From JAWVFM01 sp038237625 (lineage in GTDB: Bacteria; Actinomycetota; Thermoleophilia; Solirubrobacterales; 70-9): a stretch of DNA of 64,000 nt. The stretch's first letter is position 1. Every line of letters starts with the position of its first letter. The position numbers and the translations under genes are program-made. The stretch covers positions 67,228 to 131,227 of the forward strand of contig JBBRYM010000007.1 in the NCBI GenBank assembly GCA_038237625.1, written 5' to 3'. Under the pieces are notes generated by a model. It was not told the DNA's origin. It made no database searches and was given only the letters and a program-made list of their open reading frames with translations. Shown piece by piece: positions 43,839-52,831 of this stretch.

Positions 43839-44819
43839 TCAGAGATCGGCTGGAGCGCCGCCGATCCTGCGAAGGCGCTCGGAGGACGCGAAACCCAGCC
43901 TGTGCAGCCGGGCATGGTGCAGCGCGGTGCGGCGCCCGGGCTGGAAGCGCCGTGGCGCAACCAGCGTCGCCGGCCAGAGGAGACCGGCGCGAGCGAGGGC
44001 GCCGGCGACGTTGAGCGCAGCGTAGGCGCGGGCGCGCAGAGCGCCGCGGGCGCGGCGCATCCACAGATAGGTCGCGGCGATGTGCCGCTCCGACCGGCCT
44101 TCGGCGAATGCCCTGGAGGCGGCGGCGCTCAGCGCGTGGCTCACCACGGCATCGGGCTCGTAGAGCGTGAGCCAACCGGCGCGCCGCAGGCGCCAGCCCA
44201 GGTCGAGATCCTCGGCGTACATCCAATGCTCGGGATCGAAGCCGCCGACCTCGTCCCAGGCCTCGCGGCGAACGAGGAGGAACGCAGCGTGCGCCCAATC
44301 GACCCACCGTGCCAGGCTCGGATCCCAGTAGCCCTCCATGCACAGGCGATCGCCCAGAGCGGGCGCCAACCCCAGCATCCCGGAGTTGAAGAGGACGGCG
44401 ACGCCCAGCCCCGGAAACTGATGAACGGAGTGCTGAGTCGAACCGTCCGGCAGGCGCAGGCGCGGGGCGACGGCGCCGACATCGCGGGCGCCGGATCCCG
44501 CCTCGAGCAGGGCCGCGATCGCACCGGGTTGGACGGCGACGTCGGCGTTCGCGGCGGCGATCCAGGCCCCGGATGTCCGCGCCGCGACGAGGTTGACCGC
44601 CCCCCCGAAGCCCAGGTTCTTCTCAGATCGGACCAGGCGGGCCCAGGGAAACTCGGCGCCGACCAGGTCCGCCGAGCCGTCGGTCGACGCGTTATCGATC
44701 ACCCAGACCTCGGCGCGACCCGCCTTCGCGTCGGCCGCGAGGGACGCGAGGCACGGCCGCAGAAGCTCCCGAGTGTTCCAGGACACGACTGCGACCGCTA
44801 CCTCGGGATGCGCGGGCAT
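43839..44819 (-). CDS. GT2-family glycosyltransferase, rhamnosyltransferase (WbbL)-like
   Basis: 326 residues. VAVAVVSWNTRELLRPCL, WVIDNASTDGSADLV, NLGFGGAVN and AWIAAANADVAV match WbbL-type rhamnosyltransferases. The acceptor region has DWAHAAFLLVRREAWDEVGGFD and MYAEDLDLGWRLRRAG. The rhamnose assignment is by family resemblance only. ATG 44819 lies inside the 3' end of the hsp20 gene; TAGCCT is 6 bases upstream. Confidence 0.85.
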   Translation of the reverse strand: MPAHPEVAVAVVSWNTRELLRPCLASLAADAKAGRAEVWVIDNASTDGSADLVGAEFPWARLVRSEKNLGFGGAVNLVAARTSGAWIAAANADVAVQPGAIAALLEAGSGARDVGAVAPRLRLPDGSTQHSVHQFPGLGVAVLFNSGMLGLAPALGDRLCMEGYWDPSLARWVDWAHAAFLLVRREAWDEVGGFDPEHWMYAEDLDLGWRLRRAGWLTLYEPDAVVSHALSAAASRAFAEGRSERHIAATYLWMRRARGALRARAYAALNVAGALARAGLLWPATLVAPRRFQPGRRTALHHARLHRLGFASSERLRRIGGAPADL

Positions 44820-45286
44820 CCCGTCAGGCTACGAGACTGTTCGAAGACGCTCGCGGCCCCGATCTCGATCCGGTGCGGCTTGCGCTCCTCGGGCTTCGGG
44901 ATGCGAACCTCGAGGACGCCGTTGTCGAAGTCGGCGTTGATCACGCCGGGGTCGATGCCCTCGGGAAGGGTCAGCGAACGCGAGAAGCTGCCCATGGCCC
45001 GCTCGACGCGGTAATAGCCGTCGCCCTTCTCCTCGTTGTCGATGCGGCGCTCGCCCGAAACCGTGAGGACGTTGTCCTTGAGCTCGATCTCGAAGTCCTC
45101 GCGGCGCAACCCGGGAAGGTCAGCCCGCAGGACGAGGTGATCGTCGGTCTCGGCGAGGTCCATTGCCGGCACCCACCGGCGGGAGCGTGCCTCGGGACGC
45201 GCGCCGGAGAACGTGTCGAAGAGGCGGTTGAACTCGGACTGGAGCGCGTCAAGCTCGCGGGCCGGGTCCCAACGTACGATTGCCAT
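44798..45286 (-). CDS. Hsp20/alpha-crystallin small heat-shock protein
   Basis: ATP-independent holdase that binds unfolding proteins. 162 residues: N-terminal arm with FNRLFDTFSG, then the alpha-crystallin domain at about 40-140 (DLAETDDHLVLRADLPG, LTVSGERR, RVERAMGSFSRSLTLP) and the closing IRIEI-like tail (HRIEIG). ATG 45286 has a strong AAGGAGG 7 bases upstream and a near-consensus promoter with a palindromic dyad, so regulated, inducible expression is likely. Confidence 0.95.
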   Translation of the reverse strand: MAIVRWDPARELDALQSEFNRLFDTFSGARPEARSRRWVPAMDLAETDDHLVLRADLPGLRREDFEIELKDNVLTVSGERRIDNEEKGDGYYRVERAMGSFSRSLTLPEGIDPGVINADFDNGVLEVRIPKPEERKPHRIEIGAASVFEQSRSLTGCPRIPR

Positions 45287-45293
45287 CTGAATA

Positions 45294-45300
45294 CCTCCTT
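45294..45300 (-). promoter_or_regulatory. Strong Shine-Dalgarno of hsp20
   Basis: AAGGAGG on the minus strand, 7 bases before ATG 45286. It is the best ribosome site in a window where many genes have none. Confidence 0.8.
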
Positions 45301-45337
45301 ACAAGTCTGAGGTGGCTTAGACCTAAAACCTGAGTCG

Positions 45338-45354
45338 GTATATAGCAGATATAC
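45338..45354. promoter_or_regulatory. Palindromic operator candidate over the hsp20 -10
   Basis: GTATAT (45338-45343), 5-base spacer AGCAG, ATATAC (45349-45354): a perfect inverted repeat covering the -10 and half the promoter spacer. The position suits a repressor site. It does not match the HspR/HAIR consensus I know (CTTGAGT-N7-ACTCAAG). Confidence 0.55.
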
Positions 45355-45367
45355 AGGCCGCTGTCAA
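45339..45367 (-). promoter_or_regulatory. sigma70-type promoter of hsp20
   Basis: On the minus strand TTGACA (45367-45362), 17-base spacer, TATATA (45344-45339). The -35 overlaps the gpmI stop codon. It is the only strong -35/-10 pair I noticed; a leader of roughly 45 bases would follow. Confidence 0.75.
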
Positions 45368-46869
45368 GCCTCCACGAGGGATCTTCCGGTCATCTGCGGC
45401 GGCTGCGGGATGCCCAAGAGGGCCAGCACCGTGGGCGCGACGTCGGCCAGGATACCCGCGTGAACCCGGGCGTCCTTGACGGTCACGATGACGGGCACCG
45501 GGTTCGTCGAATGCGCCGTGTTCGGCGACCCGTCGGGCTCCATCATCTGCTCGCAGTTGCCGTGGTCGGCCGTGACGATGCAGGCCCCGCCGCTCGCGTG
45601 CACTGCGTCGACCACCCGCGCCAGCGCGGCGTCGACCGCCTCGACCGCGGCCGTCGCCGCGGGGACGCTCCCCGTGTGCCCGACCATGTCCGGGTTGGCG
45701 AAGTTGATGATCCCGAAGCGAGGCGGGTCCGCCGACCATGATTCGCAGAAGGCGCCGGCGGCGTCCTCCGCACTCATCTGCGGCTTTTCGTCGTAGGTCG
45801 CGACGTCCCGAGGCGAGGGCACTAGATGGCGCTCCTCCCCCTCCCACTCCTCCTCCTGGCCACCGTTGAAGAAGTAGGTGACGTGAGCGTACTTCTCGGT
45901 CTCTGCCACGTGGAGCTGTCGCGCCCCCGCCCTTGAGAGGACCTCGGCCAGCGTGGTCGCCGGCGCGCGTGGCGGAAATGCGACCGGGTACGGCCATCCC
46001 TCCCGGAACCTCGCGAGCGTGGTCACATGTAGTGCAGGGGCCGGGTCGCGCCGGAACTCGTCGAACTCGGGCTCGCCGAGCGCGCGGACCAGCTCGCGAC
46101 CGCGATCCGGCCGGAAGTTGAAGTGGATGACGACGTCGCCGTCGGCCATGCCGTCGTAGTCGCCGATGACCGTCGGGCGGATGAACTCGTCGGTCTCCCC
46201 GCGGTCGTAGGCAGCGGCGATCGCGGCCTGGGGCTCGGAGGCATGCTCACCTCGGGCGCCGACAATCGCGTCGTAGGCGAGCTGCACCCGGTCCCAGCGC
46301 CCGTCGCGGTCCATCGCGTAGTAACGGCCGGCGACGGTTCCGATCCGCCCGGCGCGGCGCAGCCAGCCCTCGAGCTCGGTGATGTAGCCGGGAGAGTTGT
46401 GCGGCAGCGTGTCGCGCCCATCGGTGAACGCGTGGATGACCAGGTCCGGCACGCCCTCGCTGGCCGCAAGCCCGATAAGCGCCTCGAGATGCCCGAAGCC
46501 GGAATGCACGCCGCCGTCGGAGACCAGGCCCATCAGGTGCAGGCGCCCGCGCGGCGACGAGCGGGCCTTCTCGCAGGCGTCCAGCAGCGCCGGATTCTCG
46601 AAGAACCTGCCGTCGGCGATGGCGCCGTCGATGCGGGCCAGGTCCTGCTTGACGATCGAACCGGCGCCGAGATTCAGATGACCCACCTCGGAGTTGCCCA
46701 TCTGGCCCTCGGGAAGACCGACGTCGTGGCCGGACGTGCGCAGGGTCGCGTTGGGATAAGAGGCGATGAGCTCGTCGAACGTCGGGGTGGCAGCGAGGGA
46801 AACAGCGTTGCCGGGGCCTGGCGAGGCTATTCCCCACCCGTCGAGGATGACCAGCGCAACGCTGGGCAC
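45364..46869 (-). CDS. gpmI: 2,3-bisphosphoglycerate-independent phosphoglycerate mutase
   Basis: Interconverts 3- and 2-phosphoglycerate using two Mn ions. 501 residues from GTG 46869, preferred because GAGGGG sits 6-7 bases upstream and VPSVALVILDGWG aligns with the usual N-terminus; TTG 46908 is the alternative. Nucleophile Ser in GQMGNSEVGHLNLG, DGRDTLPHNS, FNFRPDRGREL and the late metal site TADHGNCEQM are all present. Last gene of the gap-pgk-tpiA-gpmI operon. Confidence 0.95.
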   Translation of the reverse strand: MPSVALVILDGWGIASPGPGNAVSLAATPTFDELIASYPNATLRTSGHDVGLPEGQMGNSEVGHLNLGAGSIVKQDLARIDGAIADGRFFENPALLDACEKARSSPRGRLHLMGLVSDGGVHSGFGHLEALIGLAASEGVPDLVIHAFTDGRDTLPHNSPGYITELEGWLRRAGRIGTVAGRYYAMDRDGRWDRVQLAYDAIVGARGEHASEPQAAIAAAYDRGETDEFIRPTVIGDYDGMADGDVVIHFNFRPDRGRELVRALGEPEFDEFRRDPAPALHVTTLARFREGWPYPVAFPPRAPATTLAEVLSRAGARQLHVAETEKYAHVTYFFNGGQEEEWEGEERHLVPSPRDVATYDEKPQMSAEDAAGAFCESWSADPPRFGIINFANPDMVGHTGSVPAATAAVEAVDAALARVVDAVHASGGACIVTADHGNCEQMMEPDGSPNTAHSTNPVPVIVTVKDARVHAGILADVAPTVLALLGIPQPPQMTGRSLVEA

Positions 46870-46911
46870 CGGGAGCCCCTCGGGCCTGGAATGCAGCGAG
46901 CCCTCCAAGCC

Positions 46912-47694
46912 CTACCGGCCGCCCGCGGCGCGCTGCGCGGCTTTGCAGATCTCGAGGAAGTCCTCGGGGTCGAGCGAGGCTCCGCCCACGAGAGCCCCGT
47001 CGACGTCGGGCTCCTGCATGATCTCGGCGGCGTTCGCGGGCTTCACGGACCCGCCGTAGAGGATGCGAATCCCGGCTGCGGCCTCGGGGTCGTGCTTCGC
47101 CAGCTCGCCCCGGATGTGGGCGATCGCATCCTGAGCCTGCTTCGGCGTGGCGTTGCGCCCGGTGCCGATGGCCCAGATCGGCTCGTAGGCGACGACGAGC
47201 GGCCCCAGGGCTCCCGGGTCAACGCCGGCAAGATCGGCCTCGATCTGGCGCGCCAGAACCGCGTTCGTCGCCTCGGCGTCGCGCTCGGCCTCGGTCTCGC
47301 CGACGCAGAGAATCGGGACCAGCCCCGCGGCGAGCGCGGCCGGCACCTTCGCGGCGAGCGCGGCGTCGGTCTCGCCGAAGAGCTGACGCCGCTCGGAATG
47401 GCCGAGGACCACCCCCCAGGCACCCGCCTCGACGAGCATCGCCGCCGAGAGCTCGCCGGTGAAGGCGCCCGACTCGGCCTCGTGCATGTTCTGCGCCGCA
47501 ACCTCGATCGCCGTGGTGGAAACCGTGCCGCCAAGCTCCGCGAGCGCTGTGGCCGGCGGGCAGAGGACGACGTCGATCGCGTCGAGCTCCGCAGCCCCGT
47601 CCACGAAGGAACCGGCGAACGCTCTCGCCTCGGCGCGGGTCTTCTGCATCTTCCAGTTGGCCGCCACGAGCGGGCGCCGAGCTTGATCAGGCAT
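46912..47694 (-). CDS. tpiA: Triose-phosphate isomerase
   Basis: Interconverts dihydroxyacetone phosphate and glyceraldehyde 3-phosphate. 260 residues. Catalytic Lys in AANWKMQK, His in LGHSERR, Glu in VAYEPIWAIGTG (followed by the flexible lid), and the phosphate loop ILYGGSVKPANA. ATG 47694 overlaps the pgk stop by 8 bases. Confidence 0.96.
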   Translation of the reverse strand: MPDQARRPLVAANWKMQKTRAEARAFAGSFVDGAAELDAIDVVLCPPATALAELGGTVSTTAIEVAAQNMHEAESGAFTGELSAAMLVEAGAWGVVLGHSERRQLFGETDAALAAKVPAALAAGLVPILCVGETEAERDAEATNAVLARQIEADLAGVDPGALGPLVVAYEPIWAIGTGRNATPKQAQDAIAHIRGELAKHDPEAAAGIRILYGGSVKPANAAEIMQEPDVDGALVGGASLDPEDFLEICKAAQRAAGGR

Positions 47695-48871
47695 CGTCGA
47701 GCGCCTCCACGCCGGGCAGTTTGCGTCCTTCGAGCAGCTCCAGGGCCGCACCGCCGCCCGAGGAGAGCCAATCGACCCGGTCGGCGAGGCCGAAGTCGGC
47801 CAGTGCCGCCGCCGAGTCGCCGCCCCCGACCACCGTCTTGCCTTCCGCGGCAGCGACCGCTTTCGCGACGCTGCGCGTGCCGTCGGCAAACGGGTCGAGC
47901 TCGAATGCCCCCATCGGGCCGTTCCAGAACACCGTGCCGGCCGCCGCGATCACCTGCGAGTACTCGTCCGCCGTTCGCGGGCCAATGTCGAGGCCCATCC
48001 ACCCATCCGGCACCTCGATCCCATCGAGCTCCTGACGCTCCGCCTCCGAGTCGAAGCGGTCGCCGGCGACCAGATCCGACGGCAGGTGGAGGTTGGCCCT
48101 GGTCTCCCCCGCAGTCGCCAGAAGCCGCGCCGCCATCGCGGCGCCCTCTTCCTCGACAAGCGAATCGCCGGTGGCGCGCCCCTGGGCCTGGAAGAAGCTG
48201 AAGCACATCGCGCCGCCGATCAGGACATCGTCGGCGACCTCCATGAAGCGGTCGAGGAGGGCGATCTTGTCGGACACCTTCGCGCCACCGAGGATGACGC
48301 AGAGCGGCCGCCGGGGGTCGTCGCGCACCGCTTCGAGCTCGGTGACCTCGTGTTCGAGCAGGAGGCCCGCGTATGCGGGCAACAGGGCCGCAACCCCGGT
48401 GGTGCTGGCATGTGCGCGATGAGCGGTGCCGAAGGCGTCGTTCACGAAGATGTCAGCGAGCGCCGCCAACGACTTGGCGAGGCCGGGATCGTTCTCCGTC
48501 TCGCCGGCCTCGAAGCGCGTGTTCTCCAACATCAGGAGGCCGCCTGCCGAAAGACCCTGGGCCGCCGTCTGCACCTCGGTTCCCACGACGGCCGGCGCCA
48601 GCGCCACGTCGAGGCCCAGCAGCTCGCCCAGGCGGGCGGCGACGGGCGCCAGCGTCAGCTCCGGGTCACGCCCCTCTGGCCTGCCGAGGTGGGAGGCGAC
48701 GACGATGCTGGCCCCGGCCTCACGAAGCAGCTCGATCGTCGGCAACGCCGCCCGGATGCGGGTGTCGTCAGCGACCCGGCCACCCGCAAGGGGGACGTTC
48801 AGATCGGCGCGAAGCAGGACGGTCCGGCCCCCGACGTCCGCATCGCGGACACTGCGCTTCGCGAAGCTCAA
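47687..48871 (-). CDS. pgk: Phosphoglycerate kinase
   Basis: Makes ATP from 1,3-bisphosphoglycerate. 394 residues from TTG 48871, which overlaps the gap stop (TTGA). LLRADLNVPL and IVVASHLGRPEG in the N-domain, LLMLENTRFEAGE, VILGGAKVSDKI, then GPMGAFE and VVGGGDSAAAL in the nucleotide-binding C-domain. A standard, complete enzyme. Confidence 0.96.
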   Translation of the reverse strand: MSFAKRSVRDADVGGRTVLLRADLNVPLAGGRVADDTRIRAALPTIELLREAGASIVVASHLGRPEGRDPELTLAPVAARLGELLGLDVALAPAVVGTEVQTAAQGLSAGGLLMLENTRFEAGETENDPGLAKSLAALADIFVNDAFGTAHRAHASTTGVAALLPAYAGLLLEHEVTELEAVRDDPRRPLCVILGGAKVSDKIALLDRFMEVADDVLIGGAMCFSFFQAQGRATGDSLVEEEGAAMAARLLATAGETRANLHLPSDLVAGDRFDSEAERQELDGIEVPDGWMGLDIGPRTADEYSQVIAAAGTVFWNGPMGAFELDPFADGTRSVAKAVAAAEGKTVVGGGDSAAALADFGLADRVDWLSSGGGAALELLEGRKLPGVEALDDA

Positions 48872-49896
48872 GCTCCAGCGACCGTGGCCGGCTCGAGCAC
48901 CTTTGCCGCCAGCTCCACGCAGCGGTTCGAATAGCCCCACTCGTTGTCGTACCAGGCCACGAGCTTGACCATGCTGCCCTCGAGCACCATCGTCTGCTGC
49001 GCGTCGAAGATCGACGAGTGTGGGTCGCGGACGATGTCGGTCGAAACGATGGGATCCTCGGTGTAGGCCAGGATCCCCCGCATGGGTCCGTCCGCGGCCT
49101 CCCTCACGGCCGCGTTCAGCTCTTCGACGGTCGTCTCGCGGGCCAAGACGCACGTGAGGTCGACAACGGAGCCGGTTGCCACCGGAGCCCGAACCGCGAT
49201 CCCGTTGAGCTTGCCGGCGAGCTCGGGAAGCACCAGGCCGACGGCCTTCGCGGCCCCGGTCGAGGTCGGGATCAGGTTGAGCGCTGCAGCGCGGGCGCGA
49301 CGGAGGTCCTTGTGGGGCATGTCCTGCAACCGCTGATCCGCCGTGTAGGCGTGGATGGTGGTCATGAGGCCGCGCTCGATGCCGAACGCGTCGTTGACCA
49401 CCTTGGCGACGGGCGCCAGGCAGTTCGTCGTGCACGAGGCGTTGGAGATGATGTTGTGCTGGTCCGGGTCGTACGCCGCGTCGAAGTTGACGCCCAGGGC
49501 CACCGTGATGTCGGGCTCGGTCGCCGGAGCGGAGATGATCACCTTCTTGGCGCCTGCCTCGAGGTGCTTGGCGGCGTCGTCGCGCTTGGTGAAAAGGCCC
49601 GTGGACTCGATCACCACCTCCACTCCGAGGTCTCCCCAGGGCAGGGCCGCAGGATCGCGCTCGGCCAGGACCCGAAGCGAGGCGCCGTCGACCACCAGCC
49701 CATCGTCGCCCGCCGCGACATCGCCCGGGAAGCGGCCCAGGATCGAGTCGTACTTGAGCAGGTGCGCCAGGGTGCCGGCGTCGGTGATGTCGTTGACGGC
49801 GACGAACTCGAGCTCCGAGCCGGCCTCGTAAGCAGCGCGAAACAGGTTCCGGCCGATCCTCCCGAACCCGTTGATCCCAACCTTCACTGGCGCCAT
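48868..49896 (-). CDS. gap: Glyceraldehyde-3-phosphate dehydrogenase
   Basis: NAD-dependent glycolytic dehydrogenase, first gene of a four-gene operon. 342 residues. INGFGRIGRNLFRAAYE is the NAD-binding loop, SNASCTTNCLAP holds the catalytic Cys, and WYDNEWGYSNR the C-terminal motif. AVNDITDA after the second strand suggests NAD rather than NADP preference. ATG 49896 with GGGAG about 9 bases upstream. Confidence 0.96.
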   Translation of the reverse strand: MAPVKVGINGFGRIGRNLFRAAYEAGSELEFVAVNDITDAGTLAHLLKYDSILGRFPGDVAAGDDGLVVDGASLRVLAERDPAALPWGDLGVEVVIESTGLFTKRDDAAKHLEAGAKKVIISAPATEPDITVALGVNFDAAYDPDQHNIISNASCTTNCLAPVAKVVNDAFGIERGLMTTIHAYTADQRLQDMPHKDLRRARAAALNLIPTSTGAAKAVGLVLPELAGKLNGIAVRAPVATGSVVDLTCVLARETTVEELNAAVREAADGPMRGILAYTEDPIVSTDIVRDPHSSIFDAQQTMVLEGSMVKLVAWYDNEWGYSNRCVELAAKVLEPATVAGA

Positions 49897-49959
49897 GTGT
49901 GCGATCTCCCTTTCCTAGTCAGCTTGCCTGGACCATGGACGGTACCCATCCGCCCGCGC

Positions 49960-50724
49960 TCAACCACCTACGGGCGTCCAGCGGAAGCGCCGGAGCGCCA
50001 CCACCAGCGCTACCGCGCCCCACAGGGCGACGAGCGCCAGGTCGCCGGGATCGAACCCGCCGCCGCTGGGCACCCAGGCGTTGATGAACGAGAGGAAGAA
50101 GTGGCGGATCGGAAACACGCCGGCCACGTGAAGGACCCCCGAGGGGATCTGGTCGTCGGGGATGAAGACTCCGGAGAGGAAGTAGAGCGGCAGAAAGACG
50201 GCCTGGGTGATCGCGGGGGCCGCGTCGAAGGAGGGGATGATCGTCGTCAGTGCCATGCCGATCGCGCAGAACGACGCGGCTCCGATCACCAGCGTGGCGA
50301 GGACCGCTGCGGCTTCCGACCACGGAATCGCGACGCCGTAAGCGATGCGACCCAGGCCCGCCACCAAAACGAGCATGATGGTCGCCACCACGAGCGCGTT
50401 GCCGATCCTGCCGGCGATGAAAACCCAGGCCGGAAGCGGGGTCCCGCGGGCGCGCTTCATGAGGCCGGCCTCGCGTTCCCGGGTGAGGTTGATCGCCAGG
50501 TTCACCGCAGTCGCGGAGATGACCCCGAGCGTGATGATCGAAGGCACGTAGTAGGTGCTGACCTTGATGTGGCGCCCGTTCACCGTCTGATCGCCGAAGA
50601 GAAGCTGGAAGATCACCATGAACAGCACGGGCAGCATTACGGTGAAGAACACCGACGCCGGGTTGCGCCAGAAGATCTTCTGGTCGTAGCGGAACTGGTG
50701 CCAGACCAGTGCTGCGGCGGTCAT
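49960..50724 (-). CDS. ABC-2 type transporter permease
   Basis: 254 residues with about six membrane helices (VFFTVMLPVLFMVIFQLLF; TLGVISATAVNLAINLT; NALVVATIMLVLVAGLG; VLATLVIGAASFCAIGMAL; AVFLPLYFLSGVFIP; ALVALWGAVALVVAL). LTREREAGLMKRARGTPLP between helices 2 and 3 is the usual ABC-2 coupling segment. ATG overlaps the stop of the ATPase gene (ATGA), so the two form one exporter of drug or lipid type; substrate unknown. Confidence 0.88.
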   Translation of the reverse strand: MTAAALVWHQFRYDQKIFWRNPASVFFTVMLPVLFMVIFQLLFGDQTVNGRHIKVSTYYVPSIITLGVISATAVNLAINLTREREAGLMKRARGTPLPAWVFIAGRIGNALVVATIMLVLVAGLGRIAYGVAIPWSEAAAVLATLVIGAASFCAIGMALTTIIPSFDAAPAITQAVFLPLYFLSGVFIPDDQIPSGVLHVAGVFPIRHFFLSFINAWVPSGGGFDPGDLALVALWGAVALVVALRRFRWTPVGG

Positions 50725-51656
50725 TCCTCTCCCTCTCCCGTCAGTTCGAGGTAGATGTCCTCGAGGCTCGGCCGCCTGACCTCGAGGTCTGCCAGAGCCA
50801 CGCCACGGTCCATCGCCCATGAGGTCAGCGCGTTCAGGACGGGCACCGGGTCGGTTGTTCTGAGAATGAGCCTTCCGTTCTCGCCCCGGACCACGCCCAG
50901 AGCAGCCCCACCGGGACCTGGCAGGTCGGTTGCGACGACGCCGTCCGGAAGGCCAAATGCGATCTCGGTCGCGGCGTCGCGGCGTCCGCCGAGCTCCTCG
51001 GGTGGGCCCTCGGCGACGATCTCTCCCCGGGCGATGATCGCCACCCGGTCGGCGAGGGCCTGCGCCTCGTCCATGTAGTGCGTCGTCAGGAAGATCGTCT
51101 TGCCGAGCCTGCGCAGGTTGGCGATGACCTCCCAGGCCTGACGGCGGGCCGAGGGGTCAAAGCCGGTGGTCGGCTCGTCGAGAAAGAGGAGTTCGGGATC
51201 GCCGACCAGCGCGGCGCCCACGTCAACCCGGCGCTTCTGCCCTCCCGAGAGGCGCCCCACGCGGTCGTCGGCCTTGTCCGCGAGCCCGACCAGCTCGATG
51301 GTCTCGTCGATCGGAAGGGGCCGGGAAAAGTAGCCGGCGTAGAGGCTGAGGGTCTCGCGAACGGTCAAAAGCGGCTGCAGCTCGCACTGCTGGAGGACGA
51401 TCCCGATCCGCTCGCGCCAGGCGCGCCCCCCCTGCGCCGGGTCCGCGCCGAGAACCTCCACCGCGCCGGAAGTTCGTTCGCGGTAGCCCTCGAGGATCTC
51501 GACCGTCGTGGTCTTCCCGGCCCCGTTGGGACCGAGGAACGCGAACACCGCCCCCACCTCGACCTCGAGATCGATGCCGCCGACGGCCTCGTTGGACCCG
51601 TAGACCTTGCGCAGGCCGCTTACGGCGATGGCGGCAGTCGGCCGAGGCTTCGTCAC
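50721..51656 (-). CDS. ABC transporter ATP-binding protein (DrrA/CcmA type)
   Basis: 311 residues. Walker A GPNGAGKTTT, Q-loop VLQQCELQP, signature LSGGQKRRVDVG, Walker B LLFLDEPTTGFD and switch His in LTTHYMDEA. A roughly 100-residue C-terminal extension follows, as in ABC-2 exporter ATPases. GTG 51656 lies 6 bases after CATAAT, leaderless. Pairs with the permease downstream. Confidence 0.92.
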   Translation of the reverse strand: MTKPRPTAAIAVSGLRKVYGSNEAVGGIDLEVEVGAVFAFLGPNGAGKTTTVEILEGYRERTSGAVEVLGADPAQGGRAWRERIGIVLQQCELQPLLTVRETLSLYAGYFSRPLPIDETIELVGLADKADDRVGRLSGGQKRRVDVGAALVGDPELLFLDEPTTGFDPSARRQAWEVIANLRRLGKTIFLTTHYMDEAQALADRVAIIARGEIVAEGPPEELGGRRDAATEIAFGLPDGVVATDLPGPGGAALGVVRGENGRLILRTTDPVPVLNALTSWAMDRGVALADLEVRRPSLEDIYLELTGEGEE

Positions 51657-51670
51657 GGTCGCATTATGGA

Positions 51671-51714
51671 GGGGCCGCCGGGCCCCGGCCTCCGGCCCCT
51701 GCCTCCGGCCCCTG
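51671..51714. repeat. Hairpin and 13-bp tandem repeat between divergent genes
   Basis: GGGGCC-GCCG-GGCCCC (51671-51686) is a perfect 6-bp stem. It is followed by two exact copies of a 13-base unit, CCTCCGGCCCCTG (51689-51701 and 51702-51714). They lie between the ABC ATPase start and the hydrolase promoter. Role unknown; slipped-strand variation is possible. Confidence 0.6.
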
Positions 51715-51723
51715 CCGTGAACG

Positions 51724-51729
51724 TATAGT
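51724..51729 (+). promoter_or_regulatory. -10 box of secreted hydrolase A1
   Basis: TATAGT ends 7 bases before GTG 51737. A nearly identical stretch precedes GTG 54004, so promoter and start were duplicated together. No Shine-Dalgarno. Confidence 0.6.
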
Positions 51730-51736
51730 CGCGGCG

Positions 51737-52831
51737 GTGGGACGTTTCCGCCTCGCGCCGTTGTTGGTCGTTGCCGTGGGCGCCGTGGCGGTATCGACGC
51801 TCGGCTCGCCGGTCCCTTCAGCGACGCCACAGCCCACGGCGCGGGGAGCTCCGGCCGCTTTCTACGGCGTCGGCCTGGCCGCGACCCCGACGCGAACCGA
51901 CCTCGAGCGCCTCGTCGCCTCCGGGGCGCGCACCGCTCGCCTGACGATCGACTGGCGTGCCGTCCAGCCATTCGCCGGAGCGCCGCCGAGCTTCGCGGAG
52001 ATCGATCCGACCATCCGCGCGCTTGCGGCCTATCGGGTGCAGATCGTGCCGCAGCTCATCTCCACGCCTGGCTGGCTGGAGCCCGACTCCGTCATCCCGC
52101 CCGTCCAAAGCGATGAGGAGCTCGCCAAGTGGCAGGCTTTCGTCGCGGCGGCGGTCCGCCGGTACGGCAGGGGTGGGCAGTTCTGGTCGGAGAACCCCGG
52201 CGTGCCCTATGACCCGGTGAAGAGCTGGCAGATCTGGAACGAGCAGAATTCCCCCGACTTCTGGCAACCGGCGCCCTCGCCCGCCGAATACGCAAACCTT
52301 CTGGATGTGTCCGCCTCCACGCTCAGAGCGGTCGATCCGAAGGCGAGGATCGTCCTCGGGGGAATGTTCGAGACCACCGGCCTGCGCGGTGCCATCTTCC
52401 CGTGGGACTACCTGCGTGGCCTCTACGCGGCCGGCGCTGAGCGGAATTTCGATGCCGTCGGCGTTCACCCCTATTGGCCGGAGCTCTCGGGAGTGACGTT
52501 CCAGCTTCGCAAGGTGCGCGAGGTGATCACCGGCGAGCACGACACTGGGACCCCCATCTGGGTCGATGAGATCGGCTGGGGATCGGCCACCACGGGCAGC
52601 AAGCTCAATGTGGGCCCACAGGGACAGGCTCGAAAGCTGAGGGGAGCGTTCGCCGCCATCTGGCGCGATCGCAAGAGGTTCAACATCAAGAGGCTGATCT
52701 GGGTCCCGCTTCGGGACGGAGGTTCCGTGGCCGCCTGCGCCTTCTGCTCCACCGAGGGCCTGCTCGGATCGGACGGGACCGCCAAGCCCGCATACGGCGC
52801 GTTCCAGCATTTCGCGGAGACACACCCGTGA
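51737..52831 (+). CDS. Secreted GH39/PslG-like hydrolase, subtype A copy 1
   Basis: 364 residues. Signal peptide (LAPLLVVAVGAVAVSTLG, cleavage near residue 30). AFYGVGLA opens the barrel, acid/base WQIWNEQN (Glu169; NEQN instead of NEPN), likely nucleophile IWVDEIGWGS (Glu278), and CAFC (334/337) near the end. Subtype A is marked by NEQN and the GGMFETTG segment shared with 54004. Its stop overlaps the GTG of the subtype B gene by 4 bases. Substrate unknown; the family call is from motifs. Confidence 0.8.
   Translation: MGRFRLAPLLVVAVGAVAVSTLGSPVPSATPQPTARGAPAAFYGVGLAATPTRTDLERLVASGARTARLTIDWRAVQPFAGAPPSFAEIDPTIRALAAYRVQIVPQLISTPGWLEPDSVIPPVQSDEELAKWQAFVAAAVRRYGRGGQFWSENPGVPYDPVKSWQIWNEQNSPDFWQPAPSPAEYANLLDVSASTLRAVDPKARIVLGGMFETTGLRGAIFPWDYLRGLYAAGAERNFDAVGVHPYWPELSGVTFQLRKVREVITGEHDTGTPIWVDEIGWGSATTGSKLNVGPQGQARKLRGAFAAIWRDRKRFNIKRLIWVPLRDGGSVAACAFCSTEGLLGSDGTAKPAYGAFQHFAETHP

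Noticed and set aside
45300..45370. HspR/HAIR operator upstream of hsp20
   Set aside because: I looked for CTTGAGT-N7-ACTCAAG and did not find it; the palindrome present is different.
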